A model generated the notes under the pieces. It saw nothing but the letters and a program-made list of their open reading frames with translations. It ran no database searches and was not told where the DNA came from. A program made the position numbers and the translations under genes. Positions 44,132 through 53,024 of a DNA stretch of 64,000 nucleotides are shown here, piece by piece (the stretch's first letter is position 1; every line of letters begins with the position of its first letter). Source of the stretch: Flavobacterium urumqiense (GTDB lineage: Bacteria; Bacteroidota; Bacteroidia; Flavobacteriales; Flavobacteriaceae); NCBI RefSeq assembly GCF_900108015.1, contig NZ_FNVP01000005.1:164499-228498 (forward strand), in the 5' to 3' direction.

Positions 44132-45145
44132 GTGAAAAATTTCTTCGTCAAACAATATCAGGAAAGCGATTATGAAAATTGGAATGCCTTCATAGGTCAA
44201 GCCAAAAATGCTACTTTTCTGTTTCACCGTGATTTCATAGAATACCACAAGGATCGATTCGAGGATCGATTCGAGGATTATTCTTTAATTGTTTCGTATA
44301 AGGATAAATGGGTTGGTGTCGTTCCGGCGAATAAAGTTGGGAATGAAATTTTTTCCCATCAGGGATTGACGTACGGAGGATTAGTGATTAATGGAAAGTC
44401 TAAATTGACGAATGTAATCACTGCTTTTAGAGCTGTTTTGTTGTTTTTAAAAGAAAATAAGATAGAAAAACTGCATCTAAAAACGATTCCATCAATTTAT
44501 CATAATAAACCTGCTGAAGAAATTCAATATGCTTTGTTTTTGGCAGAAGCCAAATTAGTGCGAAGAGATAGTTTGTCAGTGATTGCTTTATCACAAAAAT
44601 ATGATTTTTCAAAAATTAGAAAAAGAGGCATTCAAAAAGGAAAAGCATTCGGATTAGTTATTAAAGAAGAAACTGATTTTGAATCTTTTTGGAACGAAGT
44701 TTTGATTCCAAATTTAGACGAAAGACATAGCGTAAAACCGGTTCATTCCATTGCAGAAATGAAACTTTTAAAAAGCCTTTTTCCTAAAAATATTCGCCAG
44801 TTTAATGTATATCATAATGATAAAATTGTTGCGGGAACAACTGTTTTCGAAAGTGAAAACGTAGCGCATTGTCAATACATTTCTAAATATGAAAATGAAG
44901 AGAATCTGGGGAGTTTAGACTTTCTGTATCATTTTTTAATAACAGATACTTTTGCCTCTAAACGATTTTTTGATTTTGGAATTTCAAATGAATCGCAAGG
45001 AAAAAAACTGAATGATGGATTATCGTATTGGAAAGAAAGTTTCGGAGCCAGTACAATAATTCATGATTTTTATGAGGTAGAAACCACTAATTATGTTAAA
45101 CTAAATTCATTTTTTACTAAATCAAAAAACATACTTATTAAATGA
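44132..45145 (+). CDS. FemAB/GNAT-like acyltransferase of the polysaccharide locus
   Basis: 337 residues from a GTG start. The GNAT-like fold is recognised from ENWNAFIGQAKNATFLFHRDF, HQGLTYGGLVI, KTIPSIYHNKPAEEIQYAL and FDFGISNESQGKKLNDGLSYWKESFGA, as in FemAB-type proteins of sugar clusters. It overlaps the FdtB-like gene by 4 bases, so it probably N-acylates the amino sugar made there. A 12-base tandem duplication (GATCGATTCGAG at 44252 and 44264) adds DRFE in KDRFEDRFEDYS. Confidence 0.8.
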   Translation: MKNFFVKQYQESDYENWNAFIGQAKNATFLFHRDFIEYHKDRFEDRFEDYSLIVSYKDKWVGVVPANKVGNEIFSHQGLTYGGLVINGKSKLTNVITAFRAVLLFLKENKIEKLHLKTIPSIYHNKPAEEIQYALFLAEAKLVRRDSLSVIALSQKYDFSKIRKRGIQKGKAFGLVIKEETDFESFWNEVLIPNLDERHSVKPVHSIAEMKLLKSLFPKNIRQFNVYHNDKIVAGTTVFESENVAHCQYISKYENEENLGSLDFLYHFLITDTFASKRFFDFGISNESQGKKLNDGLSYWKESFGASTIIHDFYEVETTNYVKLNSFFTKSKNILIK

Positions 45146-46284
45146 TTCCATTTCTTGATTTAAAAAAAATAAACGAGCTGTATGAAGCCGCTTTTCAAGA
45201 AAAATTGAAAACTGTTTTAGATGACGGTTGGTATATTTTAGGAAATGAAGTAGCAGCATTTGAAACCAGTTTTGCCAAGTATTGCGGAACACAGCATTGT
45301 ATTGGGACAGGAAATGGTTTCGACGCTTTAGTTTTGATTTTCAAAGGATATATTCAATTAGGAAAATTGCAAAAAGGCGATGAAGTAATTGTTCCAGCAA
45401 ACACATATATAGCTAGTATTCTGGCTATTTTACAAGCTGATTTAATTCCTGTTTTGGTCGAGCCAAAGTTGGAAACCTACAACATCAATCCCGACTTAAT
45501 TCAAGGGGAAATCACTTCAAAAACAAGAGCCATTTTAGCAGTTCATCTGTATGGACAACTGGCTGAAATGGATGCGATAAATGAAATTGCTGTTGCAAAT
45601 GATTTGTTGGTAATAGAAGATGCCGCGCAGGCTCATGGCGCAGTAAGAAATCAACAATCAACGCCCGAGACCGCAGGTCGAACTGACGAAGTAATCAACA
45701 ATCAAAAATCAAGCGTTGCGTACAGTTTTTATCCAGGAAAAAATTTGGGAGCATTGGGCGATGCGGGAGCAGTTACTACAAATGATTCGGAATTAGCTAA
45801 AGCCATTCAGTCACTCCGGAATTATGGTTCGGAAACGAAATATCACAATGATTATATCGGCATAAATTCAAGGCTGGATGAATTGCAAGCTGCTTTCCTG
45901 AACGTAAAATTACCGAATTTAGATTATGAAAATGAAAAGCGTAGAACAATCGCCAAACGCTATTTATCCGAAATTAAAAACGAGAAAATAATTCTTCCAA
46001 CAGTTTCATTGCTAGGAACGGAGCAGTCTAATCATGTTTTTCATTTGTTTGTCATTCGAACGCAAAATAGACTTGATTTGCAAGAGTATTTGCATAAAAA
46101 GGGTATTCAAACCGTAATACATTATCCAGTTGCTCCGCACAATCAAAAGGCATTGTCTTTGTGGAATCATTTGTCTTTTCCAATTACCCAGAAAATTCAT
46201 GATGAAGTGTTAAGTTTACCCATAAGCCCAGTTTTGACGATGGATGAGGTCAGCTATATTGTAGCTGTTTTAAACAAGTATTAA
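45142..46284 (+). CDS. DegT/DnrJ-family sugar aminotransferase, FdtB-like
   Basis: 380 residues. PLP lysine is K200 in YSFYPGKNLGALGDAGA; EDAAQAHGA precedes it. Related to FdtB/QdtB, which transfer an amino group to C3 of dTDP-3-keto-6-deoxyhexose. Residues about 169-191 (RNQQSTPETAGRTDEVIN...) are an unusual insert in the loop just before the PLP lysine. The DNA there (45649-45705) has a 13-base direct repeat AATCAACAATCAA at both ends, like spacer repeats. The frame is kept open. Partner of the ketoisomerase at 49895. Confidence 0.9.
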   Translation: MIPFLDLKKINELYEAAFQEKLKTVLDDGWYILGNEVAAFETSFAKYCGTQHCIGTGNGFDALVLIFKGYIQLGKLQKGDEVIVPANTYIASILAILQADLIPVLVEPKLETYNINPDLIQGEITSKTRAILAVHLYGQLAEMDAINEIAVANDLLVIEDAAQAHGAVRNQQSTPETAGRTDEVINNQKSSVAYSFYPGKNLGALGDAGAVTTNDSELAKAIQSLRNYGSETKYHNDYIGINSRLDELQAAFLNVKLPNLDYENEKRRTIAKRYLSEIKNEKIILPTVSLLGTEQSNHVFHLFVIRTQNRLDLQEYLHKKGIQTVIHYPVAPHNQKALSLWNHLSFPITQKIHDEVLSLPISPVLTMDEVSYIVAVLNKY

Positions 46285-46285
46285 G

Positions 46286-47560
46286 TTGGAATGTATTAAA
46301 AAGATAACCCAAACACAGCTGTTTAAGATTTCATCTTTGAACAGTTTGAGTGTGATTTTTAAAATTGGAATTGGATTAATAACGTCAAAATTATTGGCCG
46401 TATTTGTAGGTCCAAGCGGAATGGCATTAGTGGGGAATCTTAGAAATTTTTTGACTTCATTAGAAAGTATTTCGACTTTAGGATTTCAAAACGGAATTAT
46501 AAAATATACTGCCGAAAACGGAAAAAATGAAAATCAGCTTACTAAGATAATTGCAACAGTTTTTATAAGTTTGTTAGCTATTGTCACTGTTTTAAGTGGC
46601 GTTTTGTTTTTTTTTGCCACCTTTTGGAACAAGGCGATTTTTGGAAATAATTTTGATTACGTAATTATTTTTAAAGTGTTAGCATTGGCTTTACCTTGGT
46701 ATGCTATTTCTGTTTTTATGATTGCCGTAATTAATGGTCTGGGGCAATTCAAAAAAGTAATTTGGATTAATGTAACAGGAAATGCAGTTGGGTTATTGTT
46801 GTCAATCGGTATGATTTTACAGTATGAAACATTAGGAGCTTTACTTTCTTTAGTTATTTCACCTGCTTTGATGTTTTTTGTAATGTTCTATTTTATTAAC
46901 AAAGAAATTAATTTTTTCAAAACGATTCGGTTGCATCAATATGATTTTCAAATTATAAAAAATTTATCATCGTACTCTTTGATGGCTTTCGTGTCATCAG
47001 TTTTAGGACCTTTAGTTTTTTTGGTCATTAGAAAAAATGCAATTGAGATTGTTGGCTTAGAGCAAGCTGGTTTTTGGGAAACTATTACCCGAATTTCGAC
47101 GTATTACATGTTATTTGTCACCACAATTTTGAGTGTTTATTTTTTGCCGAAATTGGCTGTTGCACAGAATAATCTGGAGACTAAAAAAGTGTTTTGGAGT
47201 TTTTATAAAATGATTTTGCCTGTTTTTATTGTTGGGCTTGTAATAGTCTATTTTTTGCGCTTTTTCATTGTCAATTTACTTTTTACCAATGCGTTTCTTC
47301 CCGTAACCACTTTGTTCTTTTGGCAACTGACAGGGGATGTTCTAAAAGTAGCTTCCTTGATTTTAGGATATCAATTTTTTGCCAAAAAGTTGACAGTAGC
47401 CTTCATAATTTCAGAGTTATTTTCGCTTACCGTGTTGTATCTTTCGAGCCTTTATTTTATTAATGAATTTGGAATTCAAGGAATAGTAATGGCACAAGCT
47501 TTTGATAATTTTGTTTATTTGGTGGTGCTTTGCGTTTATTTTAGAAAAAGTTTGTTTTGA
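46286..47560 (+). CDS. O-antigen flippase (Wzx-like)
   Basis: 424 residues, about 12-14 helices. The N-terminal MATE/Wzx-like region reads SLSVIFKIGIGLITSKLLAVFVGPSGMALVGNLRNF, matching WzxE-type O-antigen translocases. It moves lipid-linked glycan units across the inner membrane. The start is TTG at 46286, 1 base after the transaminase stop; there is no in-frame ATG nearby. Confidence 0.88.
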   Translation: MECIKKITQTQLFKISSLNSLSVIFKIGIGLITSKLLAVFVGPSGMALVGNLRNFLTSLESISTLGFQNGIIKYTAENGKNENQLTKIIATVFISLLAIVTVLSGVLFFFATFWNKAIFGNNFDYVIIFKVLALALPWYAISVFMIAVINGLGQFKKVIWINVTGNAVGLLLSIGMILQYETLGALLSLVISPALMFFVMFYFINKEINFFKTIRLHQYDFQIIKNLSSYSLMAFVSSVLGPLVFLVIRKNAIEIVGLEQAGFWETITRISTYYMLFVTTILSVYFLPKLAVAQNNLETKKVFWSFYKMILPVFIVGLVIVYFLRFFIVNLLFTNAFLPVTTLFFWQLTGDVLKVASLILGYQFFAKKLTVAFIISELFSLTVLYLSSLYFINEFGIQGIVMAQAFDNFVYLVVLCVYFRKSLF

Positions 47561-47617
47561 TCTTTTATATCAATTGGACAAAAACATAATAATTAGATAT
47601 TCAGCAATTAAGAGAAA

Positions 47618-48766
47618 TTAATAAGAAGTAGTTTTGGAATTCCAAACCTCCAAATATTTATTAGCAATCAAGATATAGTCATGTTCTTTCTCAATAAAGG
47701 CTCTGGCTCGTTTACCAATTGCGATTATTTCGTTAGGATTTTCAATCAAAAATGACAATTCATGGACTAAATAATCGATATCAGGTAAAGCATTTATGCA
47801 GACTCTTTCCGTTACATTATAGTGTGCTGTAAACTCCTTTTCAGCTCCCGTAAAAACCACTTTCCCTTTTGCCATTGCTTCTAGTGCATTATATCCTTGG
47901 TCATTTGCATAGGTTTGGTCTAATACAACATGAGCAGAATTATATAAATCAATGTAAGTCGAATAAGGAATGTTACGAGTTGTTATGATTTGAACGGTAG
48001 TGCCATATTTTTTTTCAATAATAGACAATGCTTTTTCAAAATAATCATTTCCTTTCTTGTAATAATTAGCTTCATTAATTCCATGAAAAATAATAATCGT
48101 ATCAGAAATTCTCAAAGGCTGAAAGTCAATTTTAATGGTGTTTACTGGATTTGGAATTAATCCTGAATATTTTGAATTTTGCAACAGCGGAATATGGTAA
48201 TCGATGTCTGACGCTATAATTCCTTGAATATTAGAATATATAAATTGATGTAATTTTTTAAAGGATGCAGTTCTAAATTTCAATACATTTTCGAAACTTT
48301 TCGGATTAATTTTCCCAGTTAAATATGCAGAAATAGTAGACTTAAAGACAGGATTCTCAAAACAATATTTTACATTCAGATAATCATAACCGGACGATAA
48401 TAAGTAAGTCTTTGAATTGTTTTGAAAGAGGAAATTTAGAATTTTTTTTTCGTAATAATATTGGCAATAAAAACTATTTTCATTGATGAGTTGTACGACA
48501 TCAAAGCCAGTAAATTTGGATTTGTTTTTTTTGAACTGAATATAAGTGAGATAAGAACTTACATCAAACCCAAAAATGGTATGTAAAGTTACTTTTATTT
48601 TTTTCAAAAGTCCGCTGTCCCATTTTTTTTCAATAGGAAAATCCACCGGGTAATTTTTAAAACCATCCTGATGTCCCAAAATATAAACTTCATGACCTAA
48701 TTCCTGCAAACCTTCTTTAAGAGAGTTGTGTAATCGGCTGAATTCACCAACAAGTAAAACTTTCAT
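47618..48766 (-). CDS. Glycosyltransferase, GT4-like (GT-B fold)
   Basis: 382 residues. The N-terminal Rossmann half starts KVLLVGEFSRLHNSLKEGLQELGHEVY. The C-terminal half contains IIFHGINEANYYKKGNDYFEKAL and the donor-site region DQTYANDQGYNALEAMAKGKVVFTGAEKEF, with the E-x7-E type pattern in altered form. It transfers a sugar from a nucleotide donor; acceptor unknown. It is on the opposite strand to the rest of the locus, with its own -7 element (48783-48790). Confidence 0.85.
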   Translation of the reverse strand: MKVLLVGEFSRLHNSLKEGLQELGHEVYILGHQDGFKNYPVDFPIEKKWDSGLLKKIKVTLHTIFGFDVSSYLTYIQFKKNKSKFTGFDVVQLINENSFYCQYYYEKKILNFLFQNNSKTYLLSSGYDYLNVKYCFENPVFKSTISAYLTGKINPKSFENVLKFRTASFKKLHQFIYSNIQGIIASDIDYHIPLLQNSKYSGLIPNPVNTIKIDFQPLRISDTIIIFHGINEANYYKKGNDYFEKALSIIEKKYGTTVQIITTRNIPYSTYIDLYNSAHVVLDQTYANDQGYNALEAMAKGKVVFTGAEKEFTAHYNVTERVCINALPDIDYLVHELSFLIENPNEIIAIGKRARAFIEKEHDYILIANKYLEVWNSKTTSY

Positions 48767-48782
48767 TTATGTGTATATTTGA

Positions 48783-48790
48783 CAAATATA
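48783..48790 (-). promoter_or_regulatory. Bacteroidota -7 promoter element for the GT4-like gene
   Basis: The minus strand reads TATATTTG, an exact TAnnTTTG, 16 bases upstream of the ATG. No TTG lies at -33. Confidence 0.45.
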
Positions 48791-48807
48791 TTTACTTTTA
48801 GATCAGA

Positions 48808-49890
48808 ATGACACAAAACAAAAATAAAGTCGCCATAATTTCTACCTCTTTAGGAAGTGGCGGAGCAGAGCGATTTGCTTCCTTGTTAAGTTTTATGTTG
48901 GAAAAATTAAATATAGAAGTACACAACATAATTATAAACGATGTTGTTGATTATGAATATGCCGGTAAATTAATGAACTTAGGGATTGAAAGTGCGGATT
49001 CTTTTCCATTTTTTAAAAAAATTAAAAAAGGATTTCTACTGAATCACTATTTAAAAAAAAATGGAATAAATGGTATTATTGACAATAGGCCCAGAAACAA
49101 TTTGCCCAGAGAAATAATTGCTAAATGGATATATGGTAAAAGAAAGAAATGGTACGTGGTTCACAGTTATAATACCGTTACATATTTTCCAAAATCTGTT
49201 TTTTTTTCTAAATGGTTGTATCAAAATGCAGACAAAGTTATAAGTGTTTCTCATGCTATCGAAGAAATAATAAAACAAAAATTTGATCTGAAGAATACCA
49301 TAACGATTCACAATCCATATGATTTTTCTAAAATTGAAATAGAAAAGGAAATGCCGATTTCAGGAGAATATATTATGTATTTTGGAAGGTTTGACGAAAA
49401 AGTAAAAAATTTCAGTTTAATGTTGGAAGCCTTTCATCTTTCAAAAATTTACCTTCAAGGGTATAAATTGCTTTTGATGGGAGAGGGACTTGATTTAGCG
49501 ATTATCCAGGAAAACATTGAACGGTTACAATTAAAAGACTTTGTTAGAATTTATCCGTTTAATAAAAATCCATTTCAATACGTTCAAGAAGCCAAGTTTA
49601 CGATTCTGACAAGTCGCCATGAAGGTTTTCCTTTGTCTATAGTCGAATCATTAGCTTTAGGAACGCCTGTCATTTCCGTAGATTGCGATTCTGGTCCTAA
49701 AGAGCTGATAAAGGATGGCTTCAATGGTTTATTGATAGAAAATAATAATTCACCTGTTTTGGCATCAGCAATGAAGAAACTGGTTGATGATACTAATTTG
49801 TATGATTTTTGTAAAAAAAATGCGTCCAAAAGTGTAGAACATTTATCTTTAAAAACCATTTCAAAACAGTGGGAATCCATTTTATTTTAA
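48808..49890 (+). CDS. Glycosyltransferase family 4
   Basis: 360 residues. The N-terminal SLGSGGAERFASLLSFML motif and the C-terminal EX7E motif ESLALGTPVISVDCDSGPKELI are typical of GT4 enzymes, which are retaining GT-B transferases; FGRFDEKVKNFSLMLEAF is the usual start of the second Rossmann domain. It is 4 bases upstream of the ketoisomerase gene and probably cotranscribed with it. Confidence 0.92.
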   Translation: MTQNKNKVAIISTSLGSGGAERFASLLSFMLEKLNIEVHNIIINDVVDYEYAGKLMNLGIESADSFPFFKKIKKGFLLNHYLKKNGINGIIDNRPRNNLPREIIAKWIYGKRKKWYVVHSYNTVTYFPKSVFFSKWLYQNADKVISVSHAIEEIIKQKFDLKNTITIHNPYDFSKIEIEKEMPISGEYIMYFGRFDEKVKNFSLMLEAFHLSKIYLQGYKLLLMGEGLDLAIIQENIERLQLKDFVRIYPFNKNPFQYVQEAKFTILTSRHEGFPLSIVESLALGTPVISVDCDSGPKELIKDGFNGLLIENNNSPVLASAMKKLVDDTNLYDFCKKNASKSVEHLSLKTISKQWESILF

Positions 49891-49894
49891 AACT

Positions 49895-50299
49895 ATGACA
49901 GTTACTACTGATGTTCGATTAATCGAAATCCCAAAAATTTGTGATTCAAGGGGGAATCTTTCTGTTATAGAAAGAGATACAATACCATTCGTATCCAAAA
50001 GAGTATACTATTTATATGATGTTCCAAGTGGCAGCGAAAGGGGAGGACATGCACACAAAGTACAACAAGAACTGTTGGTTGCTTTAAGCGGAAGTTTTGA
50101 TGTTATTTTGAACGATGGTGCGGCAACAAGAAAAGTAACGTTAAACAAACCTAATATTGGCCTTTTGATTCCTATGGGAATTTGGAGAGAATTAGAGAAT
50201 TTTTCTTCGGGTTCCGTTTGTTTGGTATTGGCTTCGGATGAGTTTGATGAAGGGGATTATATCAGAGATTATCAAGATTTCAAATTATTTAAAGACTGA
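49895..50299 (+). CDS. dTDP-4-keto-6-deoxyhexose 3,4-ketoisomerase (FdtA/QdtA-like)
   Basis: 134 residues of the WxcM/FdtA cupin family: CDSRGNLSVIERDTIPFVSKR, the metal/substrate-site RGGHAHKVQQELLVALSGSFDV and LLIPMGIWRELENFS. FdtA/QdtA shift the keto group from C4 to C3 of dTDP-4-keto-6-deoxyglucose; the transaminase at 45142 would then aminate C3. Overlaps the end of the convergent GT2 gene by 15 bases. FdtA versus QdtA (galacto or gluco product) is not resolved. Confidence 0.92.
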   Translation: MTVTTDVRLIEIPKICDSRGNLSVIERDTIPFVSKRVYYLYDVPSGSERGGHAHKVQQELLVALSGSFDVILNDGAATRKVTLNKPNIGLLIPMGIWRELENFSSGSVCLVLASDEFDEGDYIRDYQDFKLFKD

Positions 50300-51211
50300 C
50301 GAACCCACGCCGCTAGTGGCTAAAATTAATTTCAAATGGATTAATGCTTTTAATATAAGCGAAGGCATGGCTAGTAAAAATCGTTTTTTGAATGTTATGT
50401 TTTTCAAATCAATAGCTTTATAATAACAATTGAAATTTTCATCATCAGCAATTAATTTTGATTTTATTGCCAATGAAAACCGATTCAAATCAAGGAATTT
50501 TTTTAGTCTTGGATTCGTTTTTTCTTGTTCTTCAAATTTCGAAAAATTAATTTTTTTGTTTAGATAATTTTTGTTTTTCGAAAGGCTATTTTCATCATAA
50601 ATATATCGTGCCAAGATTTTCCAAGAAAAGACAACAGGGTAATTCATCCCGATTCGAATCCATAAATCAGTATCTTGACCGCTTTTTACTGTAATGTCAA
50701 AATTTCCTGTTTCTTCGAAAATGCTTTTATGAAAAACGGCACAGGAAGTGCAAATAACGGTTTCCTTGCTACTGGCAGTAAAGTAATTTACAATTTCACA
50801 ATCGTTCGTTCTTATAATCGAATAGCTCGCAGGAATAACTTTTTTTGATGTTTCAATTTCGATAGCTGCCGAAAACACTTTTTGCTGGGGATAGTTTTGA
50901 ATGATTTTAAACATTTCCTCTAAAAAATCCGGGTACCAATAATCATCCGCATCTATAAAGCTTATATAATTAGACTGTGCTTTTTCGATTCCATCATTTC
51001 TTGCTGATGAAACTCCTGCATTTTCTTTAAAAAAATAACGAATTCTGGGATCGTCAAATCCTTCAATAATTGTAACACTGTTATCTGTCGAGCCATCATT
51101 GATAATCAGTATTTCAAAGTCAATAAATGTTTGATTAAGAACACTTTTTAAAGTGGCTTCAATGAATTTTTCTTTATTGAAAAGTGGAATTATTACAGAA
51201 AAAAAAGGCAT
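50285..51211 (-). CDS. Glycosyltransferase family 2
   Basis: 308 residues. The GT-A domain starts FSVIIPLFNKEKFIEATLKSVL; the donor-metal region has the DAD motif FIDADDYWYP. An acceptor region contains SGQDTDLWIRIGMNYP. An inverting transferase using a nucleotide sugar, probably acting on the same surface glycan. Follows another GT2 gene with no gap. Confidence 0.92.
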   Translation of the reverse strand: MPFFSVIIPLFNKEKFIEATLKSVLNQTFIDFEILIINDGSTDNSVTIIEGFDDPRIRYFFKENAGVSSARNDGIEKAQSNYISFIDADDYWYPDFLEEMFKIIQNYPQQKVFSAAIEIETSKKVIPASYSIIRTNDCEIVNYFTASSKETVICTSCAVFHKSIFEETGNFDITVKSGQDTDLWIRIGMNYPVVFSWKILARYIYDENSLSKNKNYLNKKINFSKFEEQEKTNPRLKKFLDLNRFSLAIKSKLIADDENFNCYYKAIDLKNITFKKRFLLAMPSLILKALIHLKLILATSGVGSSVFK

Positions 51212-52102
51212 CTATTTACTGTTTAAATAACAAAAATAGCCAATTTTGTAACAGTCAAATGCTAATAATGTAGGTTTTTCTGAAGTTAAATGATGTTCGA
51301 GCCTTAATTCTAATTTTTGAAACAACTTTGCGATCGATAAATTAATTTTCAGATCACACAGCATTTTGTGAGTCTTAATTATTTTACTATCGATTTCAAC
51401 TTTAGAATTTGTTTTTGAAATAAATAAAAGTGTCTCAAGAGCCGTTTTTGTTTTTGATAAAAACACCGATGAAGTTTCTAAATTTAAATGAAACACAGGA
51501 TTTTCGATATGTTCAATATCAATATTTTCTAGTTTTAAAGTTTGAATAAAAGCAAAATCTTCATAACCATATTTTGTTATTTTTTCATCGAATGAAAATA
51601 TATCAAAAACTGTTTTTTTTATTAAAAGATTGGAAACAAATGTGGTTTTATAAGGATTTCTTTTTCGTTCAGAAAGGGGTATAGCTTCTCTTTTTTGTCC
51701 AGATATCCATCGTAATAATTGGTCATTATCCGGTTTTTCTTTGGTGTAAACTATTCCTCCAAAAAATACTTTTTTAACAGATAAATTAATTTGACTAATA
51801 TAATTTGAAATAAAACTGGAATTTTCAGGAAAAGTATCGCAATCTACATAAAGGAACCAGTCATAATTTGCCTTTGAGGCCAGTAAATTTCGGATTTTGC
51901 TTCTTCCAATGTTTTGTGATAATTCAACAAAAGAACAATTGGTTAAAAATTGAATCGAACTATTTTTTGATTGATATTCCGATGATGCATCATCGATGGT
52001 TATAATCTCAAAATGTATTCCGCAATCTGTACATTGCTTATGTAATTCCAGCACAAGAGGATAAGCGTTGTAATTGTATGTAGGAATAAGAATGGAAAGC
52101 AT
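51212..52102 (-). CDS. Glycosyltransferase family 2 (second)
   Basis: 296 residues. N-terminus LSILIPTYNYNAYPLVLELH; nucleotide-sugar site ITIDDASSEY; metal site YVDCDTFPENSSF; later KYGYEDFAFIQTLK. The GT2 fold is clear although divergent. Its ATG overlaps the stop codon of ftsE (TAATG), so it is translationally coupled to it. Role in the glycan is inferred from position. Confidence 0.9.
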   Translation of the reverse strand: MLSILIPTYNYNAYPLVLELHKQCTDCGIHFEIITIDDASSEYQSKNSSIQFLTNCSFVELSQNIGRSKIRNLLASKANYDWFLYVDCDTFPENSSFISNYISQINLSVKKVFFGGIVYTKEKPDNDQLLRWISGQKREAIPLSERKRNPYKTTFVSNLLIKKTVFDIFSFDEKITKYGYEDFAFIQTLKLENIDIEHIENPVFHLNLETSSVFLSKTKTALETLLFISKTNSKVEIDSKIIKTHKMLCDLKINLSIAKLFQKLELRLEHHLTSEKPTLLAFDCYKIGYFCYLNSK

Positions 52103-52785
52103 TATGCCGTTCTCTGAACTACTTCAAATATTCTTTCGTCTTCACATTTTAATGTTTTCGATGGGAATTTCATTAGCAAAGCATAATCGTGAGTTGCCAT
52201 GATTATAGTTTTTCCGTTAGCATTGATGTTTTTTAAAACTTCCAATACTTCGGCACTGGTCTGTGGATCAAGGTTTCCTGTAGGTTCATCAGCAAGGATT
52301 AGTTCAGGATCGTTTAGCAAAGCTCTTGCAATGGCAACACGTTGCTGCTCACCACCAGAAAGTTGATGTGGCATTTTATTGCCAAATTCGATCATTCCAA
52401 CTTTATCCAGTACTTCGTCAATTTTTCGTTGCATTTCTTGATTGTCAATCCAGCCAGTTGCTTTAAGAACAAATAACATATTGTCTTTTATAGTGCGATC
52501 TGGCAGTAATTTGAAATCTTGAAAAACGATTCCAATTTTTCTTCTCAAAAAAGGAATGTCATTTTCTTTTAAAGTAGCTAAATCAAAATCTACGATATGG
52601 CCTTCTCCTTCTGTTAATGCTAAATCTCCATATAAAGTTTTCATTAAGGTGCTTTTTCCAGAACCTGTTTTTCCAATTATATATAGAAATTCTCCGTGAT
52701 TTACCTCCAAGTTTACTTGAGATAAAATCGTTTTTCCTTCTTGGTAAATGGTTACATTTTTTAAAGACAATACAGGTTGAGACAT
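52102..52785 (-). CDS. ftsE: ABC transporter ATP-binding protein FtsE
   Basis: 227 residues. Walker [10 protein letters not shown] (38-46), signature [16 protein letters not shown], Walker [14 protein letters not shown], switch histidine in [17 protein letters not shown]. FtsE with its partner FtsX controls peptidoglycan hydrolases at the division site. No ftsX is adjacent; the following genes are glycosyltransferases, coupled by a TAATG overlap. Confidence 0.92.
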   Translation of the reverse strand: MSQPVLSLKNVTIYQEGKTILSQVNLEVNHGEFLYIIGKTGSGKSTLMKTLYGDLALTEGEGHIVDFDLATLKENDIPFLRRKIGIVFQDFKLLPDRTIKDNMLFVLKATGWIDNQEMQRKIDEVLDKVGMIEFGNKMPHQLSGGEQQRVAIARALLNDPELILADEPTGNLDPQTSAEVLEVLKNINANGKTIIMATHDYALLMKFPSKTLKCEDERIFEVVQRTA

Positions 52786-52962
52786 AGGAGATTTTGTTTA
52801 TTGGGTAAAAGTAATAAGATAACGGTTGTATTCAAAATAAATTTTATTCAATTAAGAAGAATTACTGAAATAATAAGTGCTGGAACGTGGAATGATTATC
52901 TAAAATACACTCCTCTTGACTCACTAAATCTAAATTGTTAAAAAAAATGTTTATAATAAAAA

Positions 52963-52980
52963 CGAATAACGATTCGTTAT
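52963..52980. promoter_or_regulatory. Palindrome upstream of the TPR operon
   Basis: AACGAATAACGATTCGTT is an inverted repeat (AACGAAT and ATTCGTT with 4 bases between), 17 bases upstream of the -7 element. It may be an operator; no regulator is known for it. Confidence 0.35.
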
Positions 52981-52996
52981 AGACTACAGAATATGA

Positions 52997-53004
52997 TACA
53001 TTTG
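52997..53004 (+). promoter_or_regulatory. Bacteroidota -7 promoter element for the TPR operon
   Basis: TACATTTG matches TAnnTTTG exactly, 20 bases upstream of the ATG at 53025. There is no TTG at -33. Confidence 0.5.
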
Positions 53005-53024
53005 AATTATTAAATAAAAATACA

